A DNA stretch of 64,000 nucleotides from Saccharomyces uvarum. Its lineage: Eukaryota > Ascomycota > Saccharomycetes > Saccharomycetales > Saccharomycetaceae. Positions 1 through 8,658 of this stretch are shown piece by piece. How positions within the stretch are numbered: position 1 is the first letter of the stretch; each line of letters starts with the position of its first letter. Location: the NCBI GenBank assembly GCA_947243795.1, contig OX365931.1, positions 124,001 through 188,000 on the forward strand. Direction: 5' to 3'. A program made the position numbers and the translations under genes. The notes beneath the pieces were generated by a model that worked only from the letters and a program-made list of their open reading frames with translations, had not been told where the DNA came from and made no database searches.

Positions 1-1
1 G

Positions 2-450
2 TTCCAATCGAGAAGGTCAGACCCCTTCGGCTCGACGAAAAGAGACGAGTCCGTGCGTTCGATTGTAGAATCCTTTACCGATTGGTGGAAGCGCAATTCC
101 AAGATGTTTTTCCATAGCGAAGAGCACGAGGAGGAGGAAGAGGGTGCACACGCTGAGGACGGCGCGAGCCAGCATGGCCACGAATTACAGCTGTTCGAGG
201 AAGATATCTTCTCCTTCCACTTAAGCCCCAACGACATGTCCACCAGAAACAGCGAACACCAAATACAGACGCCAGTGCTCTTCCCCTACGAAACGCCCGC
301 GAGGACAACAGCAAACCCCACAGAGCGGCAAGCTATTGACCTCGGAGACGGTGAAGAGCTGACCGTCTATCGAGAGATCTACTCAAACCCGATTCCCGTC
401 AGCTATCTAGATACCTTGAACTTGAACCAATCGATGTCTTTGCGACAAAT

Positions 451-483
<33 letters not shown>

Positions 484-559
484 AGCAGAGCCCTCATCTG
501 CATCCCAGTACTGCGCGGATTCTAACTGGATCAAGATCTTCCTTTGCCACAACGACTAG
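2..559 (+). CDS. YDL186W: C-terminal part of YDL186W-like protein of unknown function (cut by left edge)
   Basis: The reading frame is open from the first bases of the window to a TAG at 557-559, so the start codon lies outside; about 185 codons are visible. In S. cerevisiae the gene immediately upstream of VMA1 on the same strand is YDL186W, an uncharacterised protein of about 277 residues, and position and strand fit. The visible part has an acidic Glu/His-rich stretch, a low-complexity middle and a glutamine run encoded by CAG/CAA repeats near 452-484, then a short tail ending in FLCHND. No catalytic motif or membrane segment is seen. The assignment rests on gene order; the function is unknown. 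Confidence 0.75.
452..484 (+). repeat. CAG/CAA trinucleotide repeat (polyGln in YDL186W)
   Basis: About eleven consecutive CAG/CAA codons encode a glutamine run near the C-terminus of the YDL186W protein. Such runs vary in length between yeast strains. Confidence 0.9.
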
Positions 560-885
560 CTTCCGCTTCGCTTTTATAGCACCTATCTATTGTTCTTTTA
601 TCACTAGTATAACCTTATTGTATTGTTCTTTTTCCTTTTTTTTTTTTTTTTTTTTTTTTTTTCACTCAGATCTCTTTTCACGGCAACTCAAAGGGGTCTC
701 ACGTGGATTAAAAACTGAAAATAAGAAAAGGCTCTCGATAAGGATGCAACATCTTTATTGTTAGTATATTAGAACCAGAAAGTATCAAACACATTTCTCA
801 AAGCATATAGATATCTAAGGTTATAACGCAGGAGTCGTTCTTTCATTCTTAAACTTAAAAAGCAAATAGAGAAGAAAAGAAAACA
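560..885. promoter_or_regulatory. VMA1 upstream region with a long poly(T) tract
   Basis: This gap holds the 3' end of YDL186W and the VMA1 promoter. Its main feature is an uninterrupted run of 27 T at 636-662. Poly(dA:dT) tracts of this length disfavour nucleosomes and are common in yeast promoters. No sequence-specific factor site is claimed. Confidence 0.6.
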
Positions 886-2739
886 ATGGCTGGTGCAATT
901 GAAAACGCTCGTAAAGAAATAAAAAGAATCTCATTGGAAGACCATGCTGAATCTGAATATGGTTCCATCTACTCTGTCTCTGGTCCGGTTGTCATTGCTG
1001 AAAATATGATTGGCTGTGCCATGTACGAATTGGTCAAGGTCGGTCACGACAACCTGGTGGGTGAAGTTATTAGAATCGATGGTGATAAAGCCACCATTCA
1101 AGTCTACGAAGAAACTGCTGGTCTTACGGTCGGTGACCCTGTTTTGAGAACAGGTAAGCCTTTGTCTGTGGAATTGGGTCCTGGTTTGATGGAAACTATC
1201 TATGACGGTATTCAAAGACCTTTGAAAGCCATTAAGGAAGAATCGCAGTCGATTTACATTCCAAGAGGTATTGATACCCCATCTTTGGATAGAACCATCA
1301 AATGGCAATTCACTCCAGGGAAGTTCCAAGTCGGTGACCATATTTCTGGTGGTGACATTTACGGTTCCGTTTTCGAGAATTCCCTGATTTCAAGCCATAA
1401 GATTCTTTTGCCACCAAGATCTAGAGGTACCATCACCTGGATTGCTCCAGCTGGTGAATACACTCTGGATGAAAAAATTTTGGAAGTCGAATTTGACGGC
1501 AAGAAATCCGATTTCACTCTTTACCACACTTGGCCGGTCCGTGTTCCAAGACCAGTCACCGAAAAATTGTCTGCCGATTATCCTTTGTTGACAGGTCAAA
1601 GAGTTTTAGACGCTTTGTTTCCTTGTGTTCAAGGTGGTACGACATGTATTCCAGGTGCCTTTGGTTGTGGTAAGACAGTTATCTCTCAGTCTTTATCAAA
1701 GTACTCTAATTCTGACGCTATTATCTATGTTGGTTGTGGTGAACGTGGTAATGAAATGGCAGAAGTCTTGATGGAATTCCCTGAATTATACACTGAGATG
1801 AGTGGTACTAAAGAACCAATCATGAAGCGTACTACTTTGGTTGCTAATACATCTAACATGCCTGTTGCTGCCAGAGAAGCTTCTATTTACACTGGTATCA
1901 CACTTGCAGAATACTTCAGAGATCAAGGTAAGAACGTCTCTATGATTGCTGATTCTTCTTCAAGATGGGCAGAAGCCTTAAGAGAAATTTCTGGTCGTTT
2001 GGGTGAAATGCCTGCTGATCAAGGTTTCCCAGCTTATTTGGGTGCTAAACTGGCTTCCTTTTATGAAAGAGCTGGTAAAGCTGTTGCTTTGGGTTCTCCA
2101 GATCGTATTGGTTCTGTTTCCATTGTTGCTGCTGTTTCTCCAGCCGGTGGTGATTTCTCAGATCCTGTTACTACAGCTACTTTGGGTATCACTCAAGTCT
2201 TTTGGGGTTTGGATAAGAAATTGGCTCAAAGAAAGCATTTCCCATCCATCAACACTTCTGTCTCTTACTCCAAGTACACCACTGTTTTGAATAAGTTCTA
2301 CGATTCCGATTATCCTGAATTCCCTGTCTTGAGAGATCGTATGAAGGAAATTTTGTCTAATGCTGAAGAATTGGAACAAGTCGTCCAATTGGTTGGTAAG
2401 TCTGCTTTATCCGATAGTGACAAGATTACCTTGGATGTTGCTGCTTTAGTTAAGGAAGATTTCTTACAACAAAATGGTTACTCTACCTACGACGCTTTCT
2501 GTCCAATTTGGAAGACCTATGATATGATGAGAGCATTCATTGCATATCATGACGAAGCTCAAAAAGCTGTTGCTAATGGTGCCAACTGGTCAAAATTAGC
2601 TGACTCTACTAGTGATGTTAAACATTCCGTTTCTTCATCTAAATTTTTTGAACCAAGTAGGGGTGAAAAGGAAGTGCATGGCGATTTCGAAAAATTGTTG
2701 AGCACTATGCAAGAAAGATTTGCTGAATCTACCGATTAA
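886..2739 (+). CDS. VMA1: V-type ATPase catalytic subunit A (intein-free)
   Basis: Catalytic A subunit of the V1 sector of the vacuolar H+-ATPase, which hydrolyses ATP to acidify the vacuole and endosomes. The protein has 617 residues, nearly identical along its length to the mature S. cerevisiae subunit. The Walker A motif GAFGCGKT lies at residues 257-264, followed by the GERGNE motif and the [20 protein letters not shown] catalytic segment. In S. cerevisiae this gene carries the 454-residue VDE (PI-SceI) intein between Gly283 and Cys284. Here YVG is followed directly by CGERGNE, so no intein is present and the whole gene is extein. The start is the first ATG, in the context AAAACAATGG. It is transcribed away from YDL186W on the same strand. 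Confidence 0.98.
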   Translation: MAGAIENARKEIKRISLEDHAESEYGSIYSVSGPVVIAENMIGCAMYELVKVGHDNLVGEVIRIDGDKATIQVYEETAGLTVGDPVLRTGKPLSVELGPGLMETIYDGIQRPLKAIKEESQSIYIPRGIDTPSLDRTIKWQFTPGKFQVGDHISGGDIYGSVFENSLISSHKILLPPRSRGTITWIAPAGEYTLDEKILEVEFDGKKSDFTLYHTWPVRVPRPVTEKLSADYPLLTGQRVLDALFPCVQGGTTCIPGAFGCGKTVISQSLSKYSNSDAIIYVGCGERGNEMAEVLMEFPELYTEMSGTKEPIMKRTTLVANTSNMPVAAREASIYTGITLAEYFRDQGKNVSMIADSSSRWAEALREISGRLGEMPADQGFPAYLGAKLASFYERAGKAVALGSPDRIGSVSIVAAVSPAGGDFSDPVTTATLGITQVFWGLDKKLAQRKHFPSINTSVSYSKYTTVLNKFYDSDYPEFPVLRDRMKEILSNAEELEQVVQLVGKSALSDSDKITLDVAALVKEDFLQQNGYSTYDAFCPIWKTYDMMRAFIAYHDEAQKAVANGANWSKLADSTSDVKHSVSSSKFFEPSRGEKEVHGDFEKLLSTMQERFAESTD

Positions 2740-3136
2740 GATATATATAGTATCTCTCTTTTGGTATATTTGTTAGTTGTCTTTCTTTGTATTTCAGAAA
2801 ATTTATATAGGCATATGTTAATAAGATAAAAATATTAAATGAAATTAATAAATGTACCTCTATGAAACAGCATAATAGTAAAAACGGTCAAGCTTCCAGA
2901 TGTGACAGTAACATAACGAAACTTTGTAAAAAAAACGGACAATTGATTAAATTATGTGAGATATATATAAAGCACTATAAAAATAGTAAACAATTGTTTA
3001 CACCCCACGGGAAATTCAACATGCAATTTAGATCCATTATGAGATAGCAACGACTAATATGTTAATTCATCAATGACATTATGATATTCTTGAAAGAATT
3101 GAAAACAAAAATTAGAGTTATTCACTCATAGCCCGC
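2740..3136. other. Convergent gap between VMA1 and RPL41A
   Basis: AT-rich 3' flanks of two convergent genes. TATATA and AATAAA-like stretches just after the VMA1 stop fit 3'-end formation signals. A short open frame at 2862-3047 has no coding character. I see no other feature. Confidence 0.5.
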
Positions 3137-3214
3137 TTATTTGGATCTGGCTCTCACCTTCCGTCTCTTTCTCTTAAGTCTTCTAGTTCTCTTCTTTCTC
3201 CACTTAGCTCTCAT
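3137..3214 (-). CDS. RPL41A: 60S ribosomal protein eL41 (25 residues)
   Basis: Reading the minus strand from the ATG at 3214 gives a 25-residue protein beginning [12 protein letters not shown] and ending KVRARSK. It is almost entirely Arg and Lys, with one Trp, and has the length and sequence of eL41, among the smallest eukaryotic proteins. eL41 forms a single helix bridging the ribosomal subunits. The position between VMA1 and MRX19 is that of YDL184C/RPL41A. It is easily missed because it is so short. Upstream (3215-3620) are two Rap1-like sites and T-rich tracts typical of ribosomal protein promoters. Confidence 0.98.
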
Positions 3215-3494
3215 TTCGAATGAATCGATGTGGTCTGCTCCTCTAAACCAGACTGGAAATGGAAATAAGTTGAATAGAAACTAATAGGAAGTCAAGTTTT
3301 ATAGAAGATGAGATCGATTTCATTCTGTTAAAATATTGTCCAACTGCCGTGAGGACGCTGAAATTTTTTGGCGAATATCGGCTGGGTAACGCCGCTGATC
3401 TTGATCTGGAAAAAGTTAGGGGTCAGATAAATTCCGAGTCTGTCAAAAACAGCTGCCTTCATTAAAAAACCGGAAAAAAAAAAAGGAAAGTTAA

Positions 3495-3531
3495 ATGTGT
3501 GGATGTTGTGACGCATCTGATGTACGGATGC
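3495..3531 (-). promoter_or_regulatory. Tandem Rap1-like sites of the RPL41A promoter
   Basis: On the minus strand there are two matches to the Rap1 motif used in ribosomal protein promoters: GCATCCGTACAT (3520-3531) and ACATCCACACAT (3495-3506). They are 25 bp apart, same orientation, about 280-320 bp upstream of the RPL41A ATG, with A/T tracts on the gene side. Spaced tandem Rap1 sites followed by T-rich DNA are the usual architecture of yeast ribosomal protein genes. The remainder of 3215-3620 shows nothing else recognisable. Confidence 0.65.
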
Positions 3532-3620
3532 GTTTCTGAAAAGAAAGTGTAGCGGTACTTTCGAACGATCAATCAATTAACCATACTACATATCTACATG
3601 AGAAGAGAGAGGCATTTCAA

Positions 3621-4580
3621 TCATTTTTTGATCTCTTCCTGTCGTTTGGATTTCTGAAAGATGACTTTGTTCAAGTCGCTTTCTAATTCGTGGACTTTTA
3701 AGAAATCCAGGATTAAGGGAAGGGTTTGCTTGTTGAGCAGCAGCTTTGGTGCATCTTTTGGACCTTCTTGTGCCCCCTGCGGGTGGCTACTATTACCTCG
3801 TTTGTAGACATCTGAATATCCTTGCAGTTCCTTGAAGTCTAATTGTTGGTTTGAGTTCTCTAATAGACTTTTTAGATGTTTGGCGCCTAGATAGGCCTTA
3901 ATATTAACATAGGCTCTGTAGGATAGATAAAATCCCGGGACATTTGGTATCAATGGTATTAAGATTAAAGGGATGGTCAGGGGCAGTCCTAGAATACAAT
4001 ATAGGGTCCATTTTTTATGGTACGCTAGTCCGTCTTGGTAGAGTCTTTTCATTTGCTTCAGGCACTCGCCTGGATTAGAGATGTCGGCGGGGTAATAAAT
4101 ATGCAAGGGCTGAGTGTCCACCTGGTGTGCTTTTAGAGTATAGTCCTTCAATGTGAGTCGTATCTCTTTGGCCTTATCCGTTTCGCCCTTGATTCTTTTC
4201 AGGATGTAGCTTTCACTTGGGATAGTAAGCAGACTATTTTCCGACCAAGGTGTGCTATTCAGTAAAGATTGGACCATGGACACTATCTTCTTGTTATATG
4301 ATTTGGGAGACTTCTTCAGCTTCCCCCAAAGCTTAACTGATTTTTCTACAATCCATTTCTCTGTTTTCAGTATTCTAGATTGGCTATTGAATAGACTTTC
4401 GGTATGCTTGTAGTAAACAAACGAATCCTTGTTGGATATCGGTATCACAGTCACTTTGACCGGATCATTCAAATATTTTTGAAGGGTCACCTTTTCAGGT
4501 TTCGTTGAATACGCTCTGGTTCTATAGCAAACTCGAGATGTTGCTCTTATGCCTGCTGGGGCTATGAATATCGATGGCAT
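3621..4580 (-). CDS. MRX19: Mitochondrial inner-membrane K+/H+ exchange-related protein
   Basis: The protein matches YDL183C (MRX19), a member of the mitochondrial K+/H+ exchange-related (Mit_KHE1) family. The S. cerevisiae protein is an inner-membrane protein proposed to help form an active K+/H+ exchange system. The N-terminus is rich in Arg, Ser and Tyr with few acids, as in a mitochondrial presequence. A hydrophobic stretch around residues 195-220 (LGLPLTIPLILIPLIPNVPG) could span or dip into the membrane. In-frame ATGs lie at 4598, 4583 and 4580. I chose 4580 because MPSIF aligns with the start I recall for S. cerevisiae, giving 319 residues. Confidence 0.9.
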   Translation of the reverse strand: MPSIFIAPAGIRATSRVCYRTRAYSTKPEKVTLQKYLNDPVKVTVIPISNKDSFVYYKHTESLFNSQSRILKTEKWIVEKSVKLWGKLKKSPKSYNKKIVSMVQSLLNSTPWSENSLLTIPSESYILKRIKGETDKAKEIRLTLKDYTLKAHQVDTQPLHIYYPADISNPGECLKQMKRLYQDGLAYHKKWTLYCILGLPLTIPLILIPLIPNVPGFYLSYRAYVNIKAYLGAKHLKSLLENSNQQLDFKELQGYSDVYKRGNSSHPQGAQEGPKDAPKLLLNKQTLPLILDFLKVHELESDLNKVIFQKSKRQEEIKK

Positions 4581-5125
4581 CATCTTTAAAAAAGGCAACG
4601 GTAGCGCAGGGTGAGCTGTTGTCTGTTATAAGTAACGGACAATAATGGAGGTGAAAGAACGGGTGTTGCCAAGAGAGACGAAATGTGTGTGATCGAAACT
4701 GTTTCAGCCACTATACCCTTTAGATGCTATCCTTAAATAAAGCCCGATGCTTGCTCCTTGGCGGGGAGAGGCGTTAAGCTCATCTAAGTACCAGAAAAAC
4801 AAGAAAAATGAAGCCGGCCAAATAAACACAGCCAAATAGCAAACACATACAGAGCTGAATAAACTACAACTTATGGGCAGTGGCGGACTGAGATCAGGCG
4901 TCATGCAATTTGCCGGGAGAAATCGTGCTGTGGAGGCTCGGTTCATCATTGCGTTTTGAACAATCTGGAACTACTGGGCGACATACACTCAACAAAAAGT
5001 CGATCGCTGAAACAAACGCAGAGCATTGGGAAGACGAACACTTTCATAAGCGTTTACCCATTAACTGTTTTCGTACTTCAAGTAGCGTCTCATAGTTTAG
5101 TACCGCTTTCCGAGCTCTTTAGAAT

Positions 5126-5135
5126 TAGCCGCCGA
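5126..5135 (+). promoter_or_regulatory. URS1 / Ume6-type site
   Basis: TAGCCGCCGA is an exact match to the core of the URS1 element bound by Ume6, which represses early meiotic and some metabolic genes. It lies about 1.0 kb upstream of LYS20 and 0.55 kb upstream of MRX19. Occupancy is an inference. Confidence 0.5.
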
Positions 5136-5228
5136 AACGGGATATATGGGACAAGCTTACACCGGTCGTTTTAAGATTTATTAATGGGTAAATCGGCTGT
5201 ATTCTACTAGCTAGGGAGTACTTTCAGT

Positions 5229-5237
5229 TCCGCTGGA
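5229..5237 (+). promoter_or_regulatory. UAS-LYS element 1 (Lys14 site)
   Basis: TCCGCTGGA fits the palindromic Lys14 consensus TCCRNYGGA. Lys14, with alpha-aminoadipate semialdehyde as co-inducer, activates lysine biosynthesis genes including LYS20. It is about 0.9 kb from the LYS20 start. Confidence 0.65.
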
Positions 5238-5549
5238 TAGTGTTGAAAAGAGATTTATACCATTGCTGCACCGGCGCAAGATACTAGTCACCTACTTCAC
5301 TGCTTAACTGCACATGAATCGAAGAAAGCGACTGTGGCCCATGATATGTGTATTCTACATTTGACAAGCAAGCTTATTCCTTTCTTTAGACTGAGAGAAA
5401 AAGGGTTTAAGCGAAACGCAGGGCCTTGACGCTATGAGCAGAACATAATTGTTCCGTTTCTTATAAACTCCGGCAAGGACATGTCCAATGAACTGACTCA
5501 CCTTTGAAGAAAGAAAGATTGATGACTTATTCTTATGCCAATGAAAAGT

Positions 5550-5558
5550 TCCGCTGGA
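5550..5558 (+). promoter_or_regulatory. UAS-LYS element 2 (Lys14 site)
   Basis: A second exact TCCGCTGGA, matching TCCRNYGGA, about 580 bp upstream of LYS20. Confidence 0.7.
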
Positions 5559-5593
5559 ATATTGCGCATGGCGCTTTAGTGGGAAAAGGAAAT

Positions 5594-5602
5594 TCCGACG
5601 GA
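5594..5602 (+). promoter_or_regulatory. UAS-LYS element 3 (Lys14 site)
   Basis: TCCGACGGA, a third match to TCCRNYGGA, starting 44 bp (about four helical turns) after element 2, so both could be bound on the same DNA face. Confidence 0.7.
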
Positions 5603-6137
5603 AAGTTGACAAAACGTAGATCGGGCTACCTCTCCAAGAAGAGCAGAGAAAAAATTTGTAGAGGATCGACGTAGAGAAAAACGAGCGCTGACGTGATATC
5701 CTTTTTTAACTCACCAAGGATATGGCAGTACTTACGTCGCAACTAGCAAATTTTTGAGCAGTGTAACAATGGCTCGCCCCACCGTCCCCTTATTCCGGCT
5801 AAAAACTGATGAAAATTGCTGGGGAATTTTCTGTTCGGTGGTAGGTAGCGAAAATAGAGGCAATCGATCACATTGCCAGTGATGTAACCTTGCTTGCGTT
5901 TGGGCCGGATGATGCATGAGTAATATTTATCATTGGCCTAAGGTACTCATCACAGGGCCGTTTTTACACCTTGTTAAAATGGTTGACAAAAAAATGCTAA
6001 CAGTGGTATATATAATAGATAGCAGTATGCTTATCGATAGCCTTTACTTTGATACGTTATCGTTTAATTTTTGATTGTTATCTCTGCTTGTAAGTAAACA
6101 AAGGAAAAAACTCCCTATCAGATTTTTCAATCAAAAG

Positions 6138-7442
6138 ATGACTGCTGCTAACCCAAATCCATATGCCGCCAAGCCAGGCGACTATCTCTCCAACGTAAGT
6201 AATTTCCAACTGATTGATTCGACCCTAAGAGAAGGTGAGCAATTTGCCAATTCGTTCTTTGACACTGAAAAGAAGATTGAAATCGCCAGGGCCTTGGACG
6301 ATTTCGGTGTGGATTACATCGAGTTGACTTCACCCGTGGCCTCTGAACAGTCCAAGAAGGACTGTGAAGCCATCTGTAAACTAGGCTTAAAGGCCAAGAT
6401 CCTAACGCATATCCGTTGTCACATGGACGATGCCAGAGTCGCCGTAGAGACCGGTGTGGACGGTGTCGATGTTGTTATCGGCACTTCCAAGTTCTTGAGA
6501 CAGTATTCCCACGGTAAAGACATGAACTACATTGCCAAGAGTGCCGTCGAAGTCATTGAGTTCGTCAAGTCCAAAGGTATCGAAATCAGATTCTCTTCTG
6601 AAGATTCATTCAGAAGTGATCTGGTCGACCTGTTGAACATCTACAAGACTGTCGACAAGATCGGTGTAAATAGAGTCGGTATCGCCGATACTGTGGGGTG
6701 CGCCAACCCAAGACAAGTGTACGAACTTGTCAGAACTTTGAAGAGTGTGGTTTCCTGTGACATTGAATGTCATTTCCATAATGATACCGGTTGCGCCATT
6801 GCCAACGCCTACACTGCCCTGGAAGGTGGTGCTAGGCTGATCGATGTCAGTGTACTGGGCATTGGTGAAAGAAACGGTATCACCCCACTTGGTGGGCTAA
6901 TGGCAAGAATGATTGTTGCCGCCCCTGAATACGTCAAGTCAAAATACAAGCTGCATAAGATCAGAGACATCGAAAATTTGGTGGCAGATGCTGTGGAGGT
7001 CAACATTCCATTCAACAACCCTATCACCGGGTTCTGTGCATTCACACATAAAGCTGGTATCCACGCCAAGGCCATTCTAGCCAACCCCTCCACTTACGAA
7101 ATCTTGGACCCACACGATTTCGGTATGAAGAGGTATATCCACTTCGCCAACAGACTGACAGGCTGGAACGCCATCAAGGCCAGAGTAGACCAGTTGAACC
7201 TGAACCTGACAGACCCCCAGATCAAGGAGGTCACTGCAAAGATCAAGAAGCTGGGCGACGTGAGGGCCTTGAACATCGACGACGTCGACTCCATCATCAA
7301 GAACTTCCACACAGAAGTCACCACCCCGCAACTACAGTCGGCAAGAAAGAACAAGCAAGAAGACAACGACAACGACAATGACAAAGACGTTCCATCACTG
7401 GCCTCTGTCCCTGCCGCTAAGCGGGCCAAGCCAACCGTCTAA
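6138..7442 (+). CDS. LYS20: Homocitrate synthase
   Basis: Condenses acetyl-CoA with 2-oxoglutarate to homocitrate, the first step of fungal lysine synthesis. The protein has 434 residues with the DRE-TIM/HMGL fold. The signature [11 protein letters not shown] is at residues 25-35, with catalytic Arg31, and the metal-binding motif HFHNDTG and the [11 protein letters not shown] segment are present. The C-terminus is charged and ends in AAKRAKP, resembling a nuclear localisation signal; the S. cerevisiae enzyme is found in the nucleus. The frame is open upstream but has no earlier ATG, so the start is 6138 (MTAANPNPY, as in S. cerevisiae). Three Lys14 elements precede it. It could be confused with its paralogue LYS21, but position and sequence fit LYS20. 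Confidence 0.97.
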   Translation: MTAANPNPYAAKPGDYLSNVSNFQLIDSTLREGEQFANSFFDTEKKIEIARALDDFGVDYIELTSPVASEQSKKDCEAICKLGLKAKILTHIRCHMDDARVAVETGVDGVDVVIGTSKFLRQYSHGKDMNYIAKSAVEVIEFVKSKGIEIRFSSEDSFRSDLVDLLNIYKTVDKIGVNRVGIADTVGCANPRQVYELVRTLKSVVSCDIECHFHNDTGCAIANAYTALEGGARLIDVSVLGIGERNGITPLGGLMARMIVAAPEYVKSKYKLHKIRDIENLVADAVEVNIPFNNPITGFCAFTHKAGIHAKAILANPSTYEILDPHDFGMKRYIHFANRLTGWNAIKARVDQLNLNLTDPQIKEVTAKIKKLGDVRALNIDDVDSIIKNFHTEVTTPQLQSARKNKQEDNDNDNDKDVPSLASVPAAKRAKPTV

Positions 7443-7909
7443 CAGACCCCACGTCTTTCCTCTATACTCTCTCACCCACTCATATGCTTCATAGCACTCA
7501 CTACATACTCCTCTATACATACATAACAAGGAAATGATCATTTTTTCACCTATTTGCCCGATGCGCCCAATGGATTTACCATCCCGTGATGCTTGGCCAA
7601 TCACACGCGCGTATTCGCGGCAGAATAAGGGGAGGCCGCAGCGGGTACAGGCTATCCAGGTATCCACAGTTATGCCAATCAACTGCTTAGCTGCCAACGG
7701 CAAGCCCACATCCATCGTCTTTCACTGTAACGGGTTTGGCATTGAGAGACGTTGGTGATCGTTGGAGGGGAACAAGGGTCTTGTTTTCTTATTTTAAGTC
7801 CTTTTTTTCTATCTTTGTTTCATAGCGTAAGTCGTTCTTGGTTTTGCAAGAGGAGTAAGTTGCTGAAAGCATTAACACAACACATTTCAACACATTTCCA
7901 CACAAGAAT
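7443..7909. other. LYS20-INH1 gap
   Basis: Holds the LYS20 3' flank and the INH1 promoter. The frames open on both strands (for example 7395-7715 minus) have no coding bias. CA-rich repeats (AACACATTTC, repeated) precede the INH1 start. I recognise no specific factor site. Confidence 0.4.
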
Positions 7910-8167
7910 ATGTTACCACGTTCAGCATTAGCACGCTCATTGCAACTACAGCGTGGAGTGGCCGCTAGATTCTATTCTGAGGGGTCTACCGGGACGCCAA
8001 GAGGGTCCGGTTCAGAGGACTCGTTTGTCAAGAGAGAAAGAGCCACAGAAGACTTCTTTGTCAGACAGCGTGAGAAGGAGCAATTGCGCAATCTGAAGGA
8101 CCAGCTGGAAAAGCAACGAAAGAAGATCGACTCGTTGGAGAATAAGATCGACTCGATGACTAAATGA
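7910..8167 (+). CDS. INH1: ATPase inhibitor protein, mitochondrial F1 (IF1)
   Basis: Small protein that binds the F1 sector of the mitochondrial ATP synthase and blocks ATP hydrolysis when the proton gradient collapses. It has 85 residues. The first ~22 ([10 protein letters not shown]...ARFY) form an Arg-rich presequence, and the mature part starts near SEGSTG. The inhibitory region [18 protein letters not shown] is followed by a long charged helix [20 protein letters not shown] that forms the coiled coil. The sequence is nearly identical to S. cerevisiae INH1 (YDL181W). Some strain annotations could confuse it with STF1, but the length, sequence and location fit INH1. Confidence 0.97.
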   Translation: MLPRSALARSLQLQRGVAARFYSEGSTGTPRGSGSEDSFVKRERATEDFFVRQREKEQLRNLKDQLEKQRKKIDSLENKIDSMTK

Positions 8168-8658
8168 TAATACGCAGGAGCCTGCAAAAATCTCTTTTTA
8201 GAATATTCTTACTTTTTTATAGTCAAACAACAAGAAAAAAACTATATAATAATACATCACATTGTGCTTTTGCATCTACGATATTTTATTTTCACCTTTC
8301 TTCTGCCCTAGGCATTTTTATCTTTTCAATTGGTGTCAATCGTTGTTTTCAACTTTTTCCCACCTTTTTCCCACCTTCTTCGCGCAGAGCTCGTCCCAAT
8401 GCGGAAATTTCTACAAAGATAGAGAGAGATAGTATGGGGACATAAAAAGTGCAAAATAACGTGAATTCGTCTTGCCTGAAGCTCGATATCTAAAGATCCG
8501 GCATTTTATCTTTTGCTAAGCCATCACCAGCTCTAAACATACATCTAGCATTTCTTTCGCGTATCTCATTCAATCATTTTTTTTTATTTGTTTGACGGTC
8601 CAGTTTATACCTCGTATATTTCACACAAAGAAGAGGACACTCGAAAGCAGATCGAAAT
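8168..8658. other. INH1-YDL180W gap
   Basis: AT-rich, with a tandem copy of TTTTTCCCACC near 8345-8370 and T-rich tracts before the YDL180W start. No gene-like frame or RNA gene recognised. Confidence 0.4.

Larger units (their letters stand above)
4581..6137. promoter_or_regulatory. Long divergent MRX19-LYS20 upstream region
   Basis: The largest gene-free stretch of the window, about 1.5 kb between two divergently transcribed genes. It holds three Lys14-type elements and one Ume6-type URS1 (separate entries) and TATATAATA at 6008-6016 as a likely LYS20 TATA. Short open frames on both strands show no coding bias. No tRNA box B or snoRNA pattern was recognised. Confidence 0.6.

Noticed and set aside
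4890-4975. Possible tRNA from a GGTTCATCATT box-B-like string
   Set aside because: It breaks the GGTTCRANYCC consensus and no acceptor-stem pairing or box A at the right distance is visible.
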